From NCBI GenBank assembly GCA_027484055.1, contig JAIXQH010000027.1, positions 1-64,000 on the forward strand: 64,000 bases of DNA, in the 5' to 3' direction. A program made the translations under genes and the position numbers. Within the stretch, counting starts at the first letter, position 1. Every line of letters starts with the position of its first letter. This stretch comes from Verrucomicrobiaceae bacterium. GTDB lineage: Bacteria > Verrucomicrobiota > Verrucomicrobiia > Verrucomicrobiales > Akkermansiaceae. The notes below the pieces were generated by a model. The model saw only the letters and a list, made by a program, of their open reading frames with translations, searched no databases and was not told the origin of the DNA. Shown in pieces: positions 55,144-63,684 of this stretch.

Positions 55144-55779
55144 ATGTCACTCGGCCTCCTCGGCAAAAAAATCGGTATGACCCGCCTGTTCGACCAACAA
55201 GCTGGCATCATGATCCCTGTAACCGTCATCGACGTTTCCGGAAATACGATCCTTCAATCCAAGACTCCAGAATCGGACGGCTACACCGCAGTCCAAGTTG
55301 GCTATGGTGACCAGAAGGAACAACGCGCTACCAAGCCTGCTCTCGGCATCGCCAAGAAAGCCGGTTGCGCCCCCAAGCGTTTCATCCAAGAATTCCGCGT
55401 CGAAAATGGCGTCAAACTCCCAACCGTCCATCCCGGACTCGACACCTTCACCGTTGGCCAATGGGTTGACGTTTTCGGTGACTCGAAGGGCCGCGGTTTC
55501 CAAGGCGCTGTCAAACGCCACGGCTTCGGTGGTCTCAAAATGACCCACGGCTCCATGATGCACCGCCGGACTGGCGCCATCGGTTGCCGCTCCACCCCAG
55601 GTCGCGTTTGGAAAAACCAAAAAATGCCCGGACACATGGGAACCACCCGTTCCACCGTCCAGAATCTCAAGATCATCGCCATCCGTCCAGAAGACGGTGT
55701 CATCCTCGTCTCCGGTGCCGTTCCAGGATCAAATGGGAATTTCGTCACCGTCCGCCCAGCCAAGAAAAAGTCCGCCTAA
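55144..55779 (+). CDS. rplC: Ribosomal protein L3
   Basis: The 211-residue protein (MSLGLLGKKIGMTRLFDQQAG) contains the L3 finger region GRGFQGAVKRHGFGG..THGSMMHRRTGAIG and KMPGHMGTTRSTVQNLKI. L3 is an early-assembly protein reaching toward the peptidyl transferase centre. Its leader (ACTCTTAACTCTTCTCTTCTT) has no Shine-Dalgarno match. Usual length. Confidence 0.97.
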   Translation: MSLGLLGKKIGMTRLFDQQAGIMIPVTVIDVSGNTILQSKTPESDGYTAVQVGYGDQKEQRATKPALGIAKKAGCAPKRFIQEFRVENGVKLPTVHPGLDTFTVGQWVDVFGDSKGRGFQGAVKRHGFGGLKMTHGSMMHRRTGAIGCRSTPGRVWKNQKMPGHMGTTRSTVQNLKIIAIRPEDGVILVSGAVPGSNGNFVTVRPAKKKSA

Positions 55780-55815
55780 GTGGTGGCCCTTTGAAACCTC
55801 TCACGATTTACTGTC

Positions 55816-56424
55816 ATGTCCGCTAAGACTTTCACCGCAGAAGACGCTCAAGCCGCCAACCTCGTGTTGGTAGGTGCCGAGAAAGGTCGCCAAGCCGTCC
55901 ACGATCTCGTGGTCGCCTACCGCGCCAACCGCCGCACTGGCTCCGCTTGCACCAAGACCCGGGGCGAGGTCTCCGGTAACAACCGCAAGATCTACAAACA
56001 AAAAGGCACCGGTGGTGCTCGCCACGGCGACAAACGCGCCCCCATCTTCGTCGGTGGTGGTGTCGTCTTCGGACCACGCCCTCGCGACTACTCCAAGAAG
56101 GTTCCCAAGACCGTCCGCAAGCTCGCACTTCGCCGCACCCTTGGCGATCTCGTCTCCGCTGAGAAAATCAAAACCGTTGATTCCTTCTCCATCGCAGACG
56201 GCAAGACCAAGTCCTTCATCGCCAGTCTCGACGCACTCGTCCAACCCGGTAAAATCCTCGTCGTTTCCAATAGTTTCGACGACTCGACCTACCTCGCTGC
56301 TCGCAACGTCGCATGGACCCAGCTCGTCACCGCTACCGACGTGAATGTCGAGCAGCTCCTCCTCGCCAACACCGTCATCCTCGTGGGTGATGCTGTGCAA
56401 ACGCTCGCAGCTCGCACTGCCTGA
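55816..56424 (+). CDS. rplD: Ribosomal protein L4
   Basis: The 202-residue protein ([20 protein letters not shown]) has the tunnel-loop region [32 protein letters not shown], then [21 protein letters not shown]4 lines the exit tunnel, and in gamma-proteobacteria represses the S10 operon. The N-terminal ~10 residues differ from the commonest L4 start but length is normal. Confidence 0.97.
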   Translation: MSAKTFTAEDAQAANLVLVGAEKGRQAVHDLVVAYRANRRTGSACTKTRGEVSGNNRKIYKQKGTGGARHGDKRAPIFVGGGVVFGPRPRDYSKKVPKTVRKLALRRTLGDLVSAEKIKTVDSFSIADGKTKSFIASLDALVQPGKILVVSNSFDDSTYLAARNVAWTQLVTATDVNVEQLLLANTVILVGDAVQTLAARTA

Positions 56425-56447
56425 ACCCCGGACCACACACCGAGATT

Positions 56448-56732
56448 ATGAAAGACATCTACCAGGTCATCAAAAACGTCCGCCTCTCCGAAAAAGCCAC
56501 CATGCTTCAGGAGACCAACAACGAGGTCACCCTCGAAGTGGACCGTAAGGCCAACAAGCTTGAAATCAAACAAGCCGTTGAACAACTCTTCGGAAAAACC
56601 GTCTTGGCCGTTCGCACTGCCAACTACGACGGTAAACTCAAGCGCCAGCGTCGTGCCGATGCCGGACGCACTAACCACTGGAAAAAAGCTATCGTCCGCC
56701 TCAAGGAAGGCGAATCGCTCGATCTCGTCTAA
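56448..56732 (+). CDS. rplW: Ribosomal protein L23
   Basis: The 94-residue protein (MKDIYQVIKNVRLSEKATMLQETNNEVTLEVDRKANKLEIK region) has the L23 pattern of SEKAT, VDRKANKLEIKQAVEQLFG and RRADAGRTNHWKKAIVRL. L23 lies at the tunnel exit and docks trigger factor and SRP. It starts 23 bp after rplD. Normal length. Confidence 0.97.
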   Translation: MKDIYQVIKNVRLSEKATMLQETNNEVTLEVDRKANKLEIKQAVEQLFGKTVLAVRTANYDGKLKRQRRADAGRTNHWKKAIVRLKEGESLDLV

Positions 56733-56782
56733 GCGATTTAACAACGCAGCTCCAAACGTAACACTCTAACGTTCCGATTGTC

Positions 56783-57628
56783 ATGCCCCTGAAAACTTTC
56801 AAGCCAATCACACCATCCGCTCGCTACAAGAATCTCCCGTCCTTCGACGAGATTACCAAAAGCAAGCCTGAGAAGAGTCTTCTCACGCCCCTCAAGCGCA
56901 GCGGTGGCCGTAACAACACCGGCCGCATCACCACTCGTCACATCGGCGGAGGTCACAAGCGTCACTACCGTTTGATCGACTTCAAACGCGGTAAGCACGA
57001 TGTTGCAGCCACCGTCGTCGGCATCGAATACGATCCGAACCGCACCTGCCGCATCGCACTCATCCAGTATGAAGATGGTCAAAAATCCTACATCCTCGCC
57101 CCACTCGGCCTCGAAGTTGGAACCACCGTCATCTCTGGTGCCGCTGTCGCTCCTAAGACCGGTAACGCCATGCCACTCAGCGCAGTTCCACTCGGCACGC
57201 CCATTCACAACATCGAACTCATCCCAGGCAATGGCGGCAAAGTCGCTCGTGCCGCCGGTCAGCTCGCCGTGCTCTCCAACCGCGATGGCGGCTGGGCACT
57301 TGTGAAAATGCCTTCCGGTGAAATTCGCCGCTTCAACGATCGTTGCTTCTGCACCATCGGCCAAGTCGGCAACCGCGATCACATGAACGAAACTTCTGGC
57401 AAAGCCGGCCGCACTCGCTGGCAGGGCGTTCGCCCAACCGTCCGCGGTATGACGATGAACCCCGTTGACCACCCCAACGGTGGTGGCGAAGGCAAGTCCA
57501 AGTCCGGTGGTGGTCGTCAGCACCTTCTCAGCCCATGGGGCCATGCGAAGGGTCAGAAGACTCGTAACAAGAAGAAGTCCACCAGCGTCTTCATTGTCGA
57601 GTCCCGCCACAAAGCAAAGAAGAAGTAA
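56783..57628 (+). CDS. rplB: Ribosomal protein L2
   Basis: The 281-residue protein has the L2 core ([28 protein letters not shown]), the essential histidine region [27 protein letters not shown], and the basic tail [23 protein letters not shown]2 is needed for subunit joining and tRNA binding near the peptidyl transferase centre. Leader lacks a Shine-Dalgarno (CGATTGTC before ATG). Confidence 0.97.
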   Translation: MPLKTFKPITPSARYKNLPSFDEITKSKPEKSLLTPLKRSGGRNNTGRITTRHIGGGHKRHYRLIDFKRGKHDVAATVVGIEYDPNRTCRIALIQYEDGQKSYILAPLGLEVGTTVISGAAVAPKTGNAMPLSAVPLGTPIHNIELIPGNGGKVARAAGQLAVLSNRDGGWALVKMPSGEIRRFNDRCFCTIGQVGNRDHMNETSGKAGRTRWQGVRPTVRGMTMNPVDHPNGGGEGKSKSGGGRQHLLSPWGHAKGQKTRNKKKSTSVFIVESRHKAKKK

Positions 57629-57657
57629 CTTAATCGAACCTTTTACCTAACGATTCC

Positions 57658-57930
57658 ATGCCACGCTCACTCAAGAAAGGCCCCTACGTCGATCAAAAGC
57701 TCCTCGCTAAGATCGACGCCGTCGCCGACGCCGGATCCGAACGCAAGCCCATCAAAACATGGAGCCGCAAGTCGATGATCACCCCTGACTTCGTCAGCCA
57801 CAACTTCGCCGTCCACAATGGCAAAACCTTCGTTCCCGTTTACGTGACCGAAAACATGGTGGGCCACAAACTCGGTGAATTTTCCCCGACCCGTCTGTTC
57901 AAGACTCACGGCGGCATCGGTAAGAAATAA
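57658..57930 (+). CDS. rpsS: Ribosomal protein S19
   Basis: The 90-residue protein ([20 protein letters not shown]) has the S19 motif [49 protein letters not shown]. It pairs with S13 in the 30S head near the A-site. It is followed after 30 bp not by rplV but by an unrelated secreted coiled-coil gene. Confidence 0.97.
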   Translation: MPRSLKKGPYVDQKLLAKIDAVADAGSERKPIKTWSRKSMITPDFVSHNFAVHNGKTFVPVYVTENMVGHKLGEFSPTRLFKTHGGIGKK

Positions 57931-57960
57931 GTAAGCGCCTCTCTCAAGTCCTCAGTAACC

Positions 57961-58686
57961 ATGCGTTCTTCCATCCATCTCAAAGCAATTGCCTCGGCCC
58001 TCGGGTTCTTGGTCACTGCTGAGTTGTGTGTTGCTGGAGCGCCCACCGCTGAGGAACTTCAAGAGGTCGTCACCGAACTCCAAACTCAGAATCAAACCCT
58101 CCAGCGCAGCCTTACCGAAGCGAATCGCGGCGAAAAAATGGCCACTGAGCAACTCGCTCAGGTCCGCCAACGCCTCGAAGCCCTCGGCAAAAACCTGCTC
58201 GACGGAGGGGATGATCGCATCGTCCAAGCCGCTTCCGACCTCCAAGTTGCAAGCGAGCGCGTGACAAAATTTGAAGCCGCTACTGCGGAAGTCATTGCTG
58301 CTGTGAACGAATACGTCCGCTTGGCGGTCGTGTCAGATCCCTCAGCCAGATTACGTGTAGAAACTTCATTAAGAGAGCTTGACGCTGTCCTCGGTCTGCG
58401 TCAAAAGCCTCAGCCCGATATCCGGTCCGGCTCACTCCAGCAGGCCCGTATTGTTAGCCTCGATCCTGAAAGCGGCATGATGGTTTTGAACCTTGGTGAA
58501 AACCAAGGCGCTAAAATCGGAATGTCCTTTCGACTCACCCGTGGCTCACAGCCATACGGGAAAGCCATTCTCGCTGAAGTCCGCAAGGGCATCAGTGGTG
58601 CCTTTGTCGAAAACCTCGACAACGTCACCGAAACACCACGCACCGGCGACCTCGCCGTTATCGAAACACAAGCATCCGCGCAGTAA
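57961..58686 (+). CDS. Secreted coiled-coil protein inserted between rpsS and rplV
   Basis: The 241-residue protein has a signal peptide (residues 1-27, ending near VAGA), a coiled coil (about 30-80, TAEELQEVVTELQTQNQTLQRSL), a helical middle, and a C-terminal module (about 155-235) with QQARIVSLDPESGMMVLNLGENQGAKIGMSFRL and closing TGDLAVIET. The same layout and a similar C-terminus occur in the gene pair at 18386/19218. It sits 30 bp after rpsS and 20 bp before rplV, so it must be cotranscribed with ribosomal genes. It is not a ribosomal protein. Function unknown; a periplasmic scaffold linked to growth rate is one guess. Confidence 0.85.
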   Translation: MRSSIHLKAIASALGFLVTAELCVAGAPTAEELQEVVTELQTQNQTLQRSLTEANRGEKMATEQLAQVRQRLEALGKNLLDGGDDRIVQAASDLQVASERVTKFEAATAEVIAAVNEYVRLAVVSDPSARLRVETSLRELDAVLGLRQKPQPDIRSGSLQQARIVSLDPESGMMVLNLGENQGAKIGMSFRLTRGSQPYGKAILAEVRKGISGAFVENLDNVTETPRTGDLAVIETQASAQ

Positions 58687-58706
58687 CCACTCACGTCAGA
58701 CGTTCC

Positions 58707-59123
58707 ATGGAAGTCAAAAGCATCACTAAATACGTTCGCCTCTCGCCCAAAAAGGCGCGTGACGTCGCCCGCGAAATTCAAGGTCTCCCCGTATCGAGCG
58801 CCCTTGATATTTTGACCTTCACCCCCAAGAAAGCTGCTCAGCTCATTGGTAAGACTCTCAAAACAGCCATCGCAGACGCGGAGAACAATTTCTCCCTCGA
58901 CGCCTCGACACTTGTCATCAAGGAAGCCGTCATCGGCGGTGGGCCAACCCTGCGTCGCTTCAAGCCACGGGCAAAAGGCTCCGCCGGTCCGATCCTCAAG
59001 CGCACCAGCCACATCTCCATCACTCTCGTTGGCTCCGCCCCCGAGAAAAAGAAAAAGGTCGCTCGTAAGGCTGCCGCCAAGCCTCTCGAAGAAGCACCCG
59101 CCGCGGTTGTCGAAACCGCCTGA
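58707..59123 (+). CDS. rplV: Ribosomal protein L22
   Basis: The 138-residue protein (MEVKSITKYVRLSPKKARDVAREIQG) has the L22 core with the tunnel hairpin GPTLRRFKPRAKGSAGPILKRTSHISITL. Usual L22 is about 110-115 residues; here a tail of Lys/Ala/Glu residues (EKKKKVARKAAAKPLEEAPAAVVETA) extends it. The tail probably projects from the exit-tunnel surface. It follows the inserted coiled-coil gene. Confidence 0.96.
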   Translation: MEVKSITKYVRLSPKKARDVAREIQGLPVSSALDILTFTPKKAAQLIGKTLKTAIADAENNFSLDASTLVIKEAVIGGGPTLRRFKPRAKGSAGPILKRTSHISITLVGSAPEKKKKVARKAAAKPLEEAPAAVVETA

Positions 59124-59156
59124 TCACTACCCTCTCAATCTCATCCCTCACCGACC

Positions 59157-59897
59157 ATGGGCCAAAAAGTAAATCCGATCGCATTCCGTCTCGCCGTCAA
59201 CAAAGACTGGCGCTCCAAGTGGTATGCCAAAGGCAAAGACTACACCGATAAGCTCCACGAAGATCTTGCGATCCGTGGCTACCTCAAGAACAAACTCGTC
59301 AATGCTGGACTGGCCCGTGTGGTCATCGAGCGTGCATGGAACAGCGTTCGTGTCACCCTTCACACCTCACGCCCTGGCCTCATCATCGGTCGCCAAGGCA
59401 AGGAAATCGAGGTCATGACCAAGGACATCGCAGGCCTTTGCAAGGGTGCCCAAGTCAAAATCGACATCATCGAAATTCGCAAGCCCGAGCTTGACGCCCA
59501 ACTCGTCGCCGAGCAAATCGCCGTGCAACTTGAGCGCCGGATCTCCTTCCGCCGCGCCATGAAACGCGCTTTGCAAACTGCCATGGAATTCGGTGCTGAA
59601 GGCATTCGTCTCCGCTGCGCAGGCCGCCTCGGTGGTGCTGACATCGCCCGTGCTGAAGGCTACCGCGAAGGTAAAGTCCCTCTTCAAACTCTCCGCGTCC
59701 CGCTTGACTACGGCTTTGCCGAAGCTCGCACCCTTTACGGAATCATCGGTATCAAATGCTGGGTGAACAAAAAGGAAGACGACGGCACAGGCAAACAACC
59801 CCAAGGTCGCAACGACCGTGGTGACCGTGGCGGAGATCGCCGTGGTGGCGGCGGTGGTGATCGTGGTGGCGATCGCCGTCCAAACAATCGTAACTGA
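59157..59897 (+). CDS. rpsC: Ribosomal protein S3
   Basis: The 246-residue protein starts MGQKVNPIAFRLAVNKDWRSKWYA and has the KH domain segment RPGLIIGRQGKEIEVMTKDI and RRISFRRAMKRALQTAMEFGAEGIRLRCAGRLGGADIARAE. S3 forms the mRNA entry site with helicase activity. Residues after about 215 form a Gly/Arg/Asp-rich tail (NDRGDRGGDRRGGGGGDRG and on), longer than usual. Confidence 0.96.
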   Translation: MGQKVNPIAFRLAVNKDWRSKWYAKGKDYTDKLHEDLAIRGYLKNKLVNAGLARVVIERAWNSVRVTLHTSRPGLIIGRQGKEIEVMTKDIAGLCKGAQVKIDIIEIRKPELDAQLVAEQIAVQLERRISFRRAMKRALQTAMEFGAEGIRLRCAGRLGGADIARAEGYREGKVPLQTLRVPLDYGFAEARTLYGIIGIKCWVNKKEDDGTGKQPQGRNDRGDRGGDRRGGGGGDRGGDRRPNNRN

Positions 59898-59951
59898 TTC
59901 ACCAATCCTCTCACCTCTCACATTAACCATTTTCCCTAGAAGGACCGAGTT

Positions 59952-60371
59952 ATGCCTTTGATGCCCAAAAGAACCAAGTTCCGCAAGAGCCACCGCGGAA
60001 GCCGCTCTGGTAATGCCCAGCGCGGAACCACCGTCGCCTTCGGTGACTTCGGTCTGCAAACCCTCGACCGCGGCTGGATGACCAACCGCCAAATCGAAGC
60101 TTGCCGGATCGCGATCAACCGCTCACTCAAGCGGAAAGGTAAAGTCTGGATCCGGATTTTCCCACACAAGTCTATCACGTCACGTCCTCCTGAAACCCGG
60201 ATGGGTAAAGGCAAAGGTGCCGTCGAAGGTTGGGTAGCCGTGATCCGTCCAGGCAACATGCTTTTCGAAATCGGCGGTGTTCCTGAGTCAGCAGCGAAAG
60301 AGGCCATGCGTCTCGCTTCCTACAAACTCGGTATACGCACCCGCCTCGTCGCCCGCAATCCACACGCTTGA
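59952..60371 (+). CDS. rplP: Ribosomal protein L16
   Basis: The 139-residue protein ([25 protein letters not shown]) has the L16 motifs [71 protein letters not shown] in order. L16 contacts the A-site tRNA elbow. It has a good AAGGA site (GAAGGACCGAGTTATG), unlike most genes of the operon. Confidence 0.97.
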   Translation: MPLMPKRTKFRKSHRGSRSGNAQRGTTVAFGDFGLQTLDRGWMTNRQIEACRIAINRSLKRKGKVWIRIFPHKSITSRPPETRMGKGKGAVEGWVAVIRPGNMLFEIGGVPESAAKEAMRLASYKLGIRTRLVARNPHA

Positions 60372-60407
60372 TCCGTCTGATCAATTCCACCTATTACCGT
60401 CTGCATT

Positions 60408-60608
60408 ATGGCCAAATCTAAAGCCGCTTCACCCAGCACCATGAGCGATTCCGAACTCCAAGTTCGCCTCAAGGAGCTGAAACAAGAAGCTCTCAACCTC
60501 CGCCTCCAACGCGCCACTGGCACCTTGGAAAATCCTGCCCGCATCCGCCAGGTGCGTCGCGAAACTGCGCAAGTGCTCACCGCGGTCACCGCCAAGTCAC
60601 TCGCTTAA
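60408..60608 (+). CDS. rpmC: Ribosomal protein L29
   Basis: The 66-residue protein is helical, with [46 protein letters not shown] typical of L29. It lies at the tunnel exit beside L23. The N-terminus has about eight extra residues (MAKSKAAS). Spacing to neighbours is 36 and 25 bp. Confidence 0.95.
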   Translation: MAKSKAASPSTMSDSELQVRLKELKQEALNLRLQRATGTLENPARIRQVRRETAQVLTAVTAKSLA

Positions 60609-60633
60609 TTCCAAGATCTTACCTAATCCTTCC

Positions 60634-60903
60634 ATGAGCGAGACTCCATCGGACGCACAAGTCCACCTCCGTAAAACCCGCGTTGGCGTGGTCATTTCCA
60701 ATAAAATGGACAAGACCCTCGTCGTCGAACACGTTGCCCGTGTTCCCCACCCTAAATTCAACAAAATCGTCAAGCGCTCCAAGAAATACTACGTGCACGA
60801 CGAGACCAACCAAGGCCAAATTGGTGACCGCGTCCGCATCGTCGAGACTCGCCCACTTTCTAAGCTGAAGTGCTGGTCACTCGCTGAAGTCATCTCCCAT
60901 TGA
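60634..60903 (+). CDS. rpsQ: Ribosomal protein S17
   Basis: The 89-residue protein has the S17 OB-fold pattern [71 protein letters not shown], in order. It is an early assembly protein of the 30S body. The N-terminus [12 protein letters not shown] is slightly longer than usual. Confidence 0.96.
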   Translation: MSETPSDAQVHLRKTRVGVVISNKMDKTLVVEHVARVPHPKFNKIVKRSKKYYVHDETNQGQIGDRVRIVETRPLSKLKCWSLAEVISH

Positions 60904-60958
60904 TCTGGCCTCGCCCATTTCAACTCTCAATATTCAACTCTCAAATTTCTCCTAAGTC

Positions 60959-61324
60959 ATGATCCAGATGGAAACCATGCTCGTCGTCGCCGATAACACC
61001 GGCGCACGGAGCGCAAAAATGATCGGCGTGCTCGGCAAGCGCAGCCGCACCGCATGCATCGGTGACGTCATCACCTGCCACATTCGCGACTCGATCCCGA
61101 CCGCTGCTGTCAAAAAAGGCAGTGTCGTTAAGGCTGTCGTCGTCCGCACCGCCTACCCGATCCGCCGCGCAGATGGCTCCATCCTCCGCTTCGACTCCAA
61201 CGCCGTCGTCATCATCGACAAGGACAACAATCCACGCGGCACCCGGATCTTTGGACCCGTTGCCCGTGAACTGCGTGACCGCTCGTTCATGAAAATCGTC
61301 TCTCTCGCTCCGGAAGTTCTCTGA
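60959..61324 (+). CDS. rplN: Ribosomal protein L14
   Basis: The 121-residue protein ([26 protein letters not shown]) has the full L14 signature including [56 protein letters not shown]14 sits at the subunit interface. Its leader is pyrimidine-rich and contains two TTCAACTCTCAA repeats (60919-60930, 60933-60944). Confidence 0.97.
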   Translation: MIQMETMLVVADNTGARSAKMIGVLGKRSRTACIGDVITCHIRDSIPTAAVKKGSVVKAVVVRTAYPIRRADGSILRFDSNAVVIIDKDNNPRGTRIFGPVARELRDRSFMKIVSLAPEVL

Positions 61325-61365
61325 TCCCCGCAGCACTCTTACCACTCCATCCACCCTCTAATTTC

Positions 61366-61596
61366 ATGAGCAGCATCAAGACCCACGTCAAAAAAGGTGA
61401 CCAAGTCGAAATCATCGCAGGAAACCACAAAGGCAAGCGCGGCACCGTGCTCCTTGTGAACGCAGCCAAGGGCAAAGTCGTCGTCGAAGGCGGCCGCCCC
61501 ATCATCAAGGCCACGAAAGCCACTGAAGGTGACGCCGGCGGTCTCAAGACCATCGACGGACCAGTACATATCTCCAACGTCAAAAAAGTGGGCTGA
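61366..61596 (+). CDS. rplX: Ribosomal protein L24
   Basis: The 76-residue protein ([51 protein letters not shown] region) has the KOW motif of L24, which starts 50S assembly. It lies 41 bp after rplN. It is shorter than the common about 100 residues, lacking most of the C-terminal extension. The following 79-bp gap carries a hairpin. Confidence 0.94.
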   Translation: MSSIKTHVKKGDQVEIIAGNHKGKRGTVLLVNAAKGKVVVEGGRPIIKATKATEGDAGGLKTIDGPVHISNVKKVG

Positions 61597-61601
61597 AGCC
61601 C

Positions 61602-61623
61602 TTCCGCTTCATAAGAAGTGGAA
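61602..61623 (+). promoter_or_regulatory. Hairpin between rplX and rplE
   Basis: TTCCGCTTC (61602-61610) pairs with GAAGTGGAA (61615-61623) over 9 bp with one G-U, loop ATAA. It lies in the longest gap of the spc part, just upstream of rplE, where E. coli carries the S8 regulatory site. No S8 consensus bulge is seen. Confidence 0.4.
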
Positions 61624-61675
61624 ACCTTCCGCCCGCGCTTAAGCGCCTGAGCAATCAGCGCTGACCCGCAAAAAA

Positions 61676-62266
61676 ATGAGCACACCAGCACTACAACAAC
61701 ATTACAACGACAAGGTTGTTCCTGCTCTCAAAAAGAGCTTGGGATACGCCAATGTCCACCAAGTCCCACGTCTTGAAAAGATTGTGGTCACGTCCTGCAT
61801 GGGTAAATCCCCGGATCGGAAAGTCGCCGTCGATGACGCCGTCAACGAAATCCAAAAGATCACCGGCCAACGTCCATCCATCACATTCTCGAAGAAGGCC
61901 GTCGCCAACTTCAAGCTCCGTGAAGGTGAAGCCCTCGGCGCACGTGTCACCCTCCGTGGTGCTCGTATGTGGGAATTCATGCACCGCTTCATCAACGTCA
62001 CCGCCCCAAACATCCGCGACTTCCGCGGGATTTCCTCCAAGTCATTCGATGGCCGTGGAAACTATGCTTGTGGCGTGAACGACCAATCCATCTTCCCGGA
62101 AATCGAAATCGACCAGATCAAGCGCACCATCGGCTTTGACCTGATTTTCGTCACCTCCGCTCCCACCGACGCAGAAGGTCGCGCCCTCCTCACCGAGCTT
62201 GGCATGCCGTTCCGCGATATGAAAAAGGCAAACGAACTTGAGGCCGAGGCCGTAGCTGCCAACTAA
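61676..62266 (+). CDS. rplE: Ribosomal protein L5
   Basis: The 196-residue protein (MSTPALQQHYNDKVVPALKKSLGYANVHQVPRLEKIVV region) has the L5 block GQRPSITFSKKAVANFKLREGEALGARVTLRG and YSCGVNDQSIFPEIEIDQI-like stretch. L5 is part of the central protuberance with 5S rRNA. Normal length is about 180; N- and C-termini are a little longer. The next gene is rpsH, not rpsN. Confidence 0.96.
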   Translation: MSTPALQQHYNDKVVPALKKSLGYANVHQVPRLEKIVVTSCMGKSPDRKVAVDDAVNEIQKITGQRPSITFSKKAVANFKLREGEALGARVTLRGARMWEFMHRFINVTAPNIRDFRGISSKSFDGRGNYACGVNDQSIFPEIEIDQIKRTIGFDLIFVTSAPTDAEGRALLTELGMPFRDMKKANELEAEAVAAN

Positions 62267-62300
62267 ACCCGGAACCAAACACTTCAAGGAATCCTATTAT

Positions 62301-62696
62301 ATGGCAGTTCTCACCGATCCAATTTCCGACTTCCTCACGCGTTTCAAAAACGCCGCCCGCGCTGGCAATGAGGAATTCACCGCCCCTTACTCCAAGATCA
62401 AGGCGGACATCGCCCGCATTCTTCAGGAAGAAGGCTACCTCTGGAACTACGAAGTCGTCACCGGCGACCGTACGACCCTCAAAGCGAAGCCGAAGTTCAT
62501 CGACGGCCGCTCAGTCCTCACCGACCTCAAGCGCGTATCCACCCCTGGCCGCCGCCACTACATCGGCGCCGGTGAAGTGCCACGCGTCATGTCCGGCCTC
62601 GGTATCTCGATCCTTTCCACTTCGAAAGGCGTCATGTCCGGCGGCTCCGCCAAGAAACAAAACCTCGGCGGCGAACTCCTCGCCAACGTCTGGTAA
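62301..62696 (+). CDS. rpsH: Ribosomal protein S8
   Basis: The 131-residue protein (MAVLTDPISDFLTRFKNAARAGN) has the S8 order DPISDFLTR, YLWNYEVV and the C-terminal GISILSTSKGVMSGGSAKKQNLGGELLANVW. S8 organises the 30S platform. It has a good AAGGA site upstream. It lies 34 bp after rplE. Confidence 0.97.
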   Translation: MAVLTDPISDFLTRFKNAARAGNEEFTAPYSKIKADIARILQEEGYLWNYEVVTGDRTTLKAKPKFIDGRSVLTDLKRVSTPGRRHYIGAGEVPRVMSGLGISILSTSKGVMSGGSAKKQNLGGELLANVW

Positions 62697-62725
62697 ACCT
62701 TAACTCGTCAAAGGAAACTACTACC

Positions 62726-63265
62726 ATGTCACGAGTCGGACTCAAACCAATCTCGCTTCCTGAAAAAGTCGCCATCAAACTCGATGGCCGCACGGTGATC
62801 GTCGAAGGCCCAAAAGGCAAACTCGACTTCCCACTTCCAGAAGGCATCTCGCTCTCAACGTCAGAAGGTACCGTTGTGGTGTCCCGCGCTACAGAGCAAC
62901 GTCAACACAAAGCCCTCCACGGCACTGCCCGCAGTCTCGTCCAGAACATGATTCTCGGCGTCTCCACTGGCTTCGTGAAGGATCTTGAAATCATCGGCGT
63001 CGGTCTCCGCGCAGCCGTCAAGGGTTCAGACCTTGACCTCTCGCTCGGTCGCTCACACCCACTCCTTCACCCCATCCCATCCGGTCTCAGCGTTACTGTC
63101 GTTGAAAACACCAAGATCAAGGTTGAAGGCATCGACAAGCAGCTCGTCGGTCAGTTCGCTGCCGAGGTCCGCGGCTTCTATCCACCAGAGCCTTACAAAG
63201 GCAAAGGCGTTCGCTACGTCGGTGAAAAAGTTCGCCGCAAAGAAGGCAAAAGCGTCGGCAAATAA
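62726..63265 (+). CDS. rplF: Ribosomal protein L6
   Basis: The 179-residue protein ([33 protein letters not shown] region) has the two L6 repeats, with the signature [26 protein letters not shown] at the end. It binds near the GTPase centre of the 50S. AAGGA lies upstream of the ATG. Normal length. Confidence 0.97.
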   Translation: MSRVGLKPISLPEKVAIKLDGRTVIVEGPKGKLDFPLPEGISLSTSEGTVVVSRATEQRQHKALHGTARSLVQNMILGVSTGFVKDLEIIGVGLRAAVKGSDLDLSLGRSHPLLHPIPSGLSVTVVENTKIKVEGIDKQLVGQFAAEVRGFYPPEPYKGKGVRYVGEKVRRKEGKSVGK

Positions 63266-63306
63266 TCCATTACCGTCGTCCCACACCTCAACACAATTAC
63301 GGCACT

Positions 63307-63663
63307 ATGAGCACTATCAATCGCAAGTCGATCCGCCGCCGGATCCACAATCGCATCCGTCGGAAAGTCTCCGGCACTGCAGAACGTCCACGTTTGGCCG
63401 TTCATTACTCCAACCAACACATCTACGCCCAAGTCATCGACGACTCGGCTGGCAAGACCTTGGTCTCCGCCTCCACGCTCGACAAGTCTTTCGAAAACGC
63501 CTCGGCCAACATCGAGAGCGCCCAGAAAGTCGGAGCTCTCCTCGCCGAGCGCGCCAAGGGTTCCAACATCAGCGCCGTGGTCTTCGACCGGGGCGGTCAC
63601 CTCTATCATGGTAAAGTCAAAGCCCTCGCCGATGCAGCGCGTGAAGCCGGACTCCAATTCTAA
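63307..63663 (+). CDS. rplR: Ribosomal protein L18
   Basis: The 118-residue protein ([46 protein letters not shown] region) has the L18 signature with [28 protein letters not shown] at the C-terminus. It binds 5S rRNA. Start 41 bp after rplF. Confidence 0.97.
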   Translation: MSTINRKSIRRRIHNRIRRKVSGTAERPRLAVHYSNQHIYAQVIDDSAGKTLVSASTLDKSFENASANIESAQKVGALLAERAKGSNISAVVFDRGGHLYHGKVKALADAAREAGLQF

Positions 63664-63684
63664 CGCTCTGACCTGACACATCAC

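Noticed and set aside
55801-56436. 211-codon minus-strand frame across rplD
   Set aside because: Antisense to L4, no independent evidence.
56738-57610. 290-codon minus-strand frame across rplB
   Set aside because: Antisense to a certain L2 gene; no domain-like features.
60919-60944. Tandem TTCAACTCTCAA units as the start of a CRISPR or satellite
   Set aside because: Only two 12-bp units; part of a pyrimidine-rich leader. No CRISPR array was found anywhere in the window.
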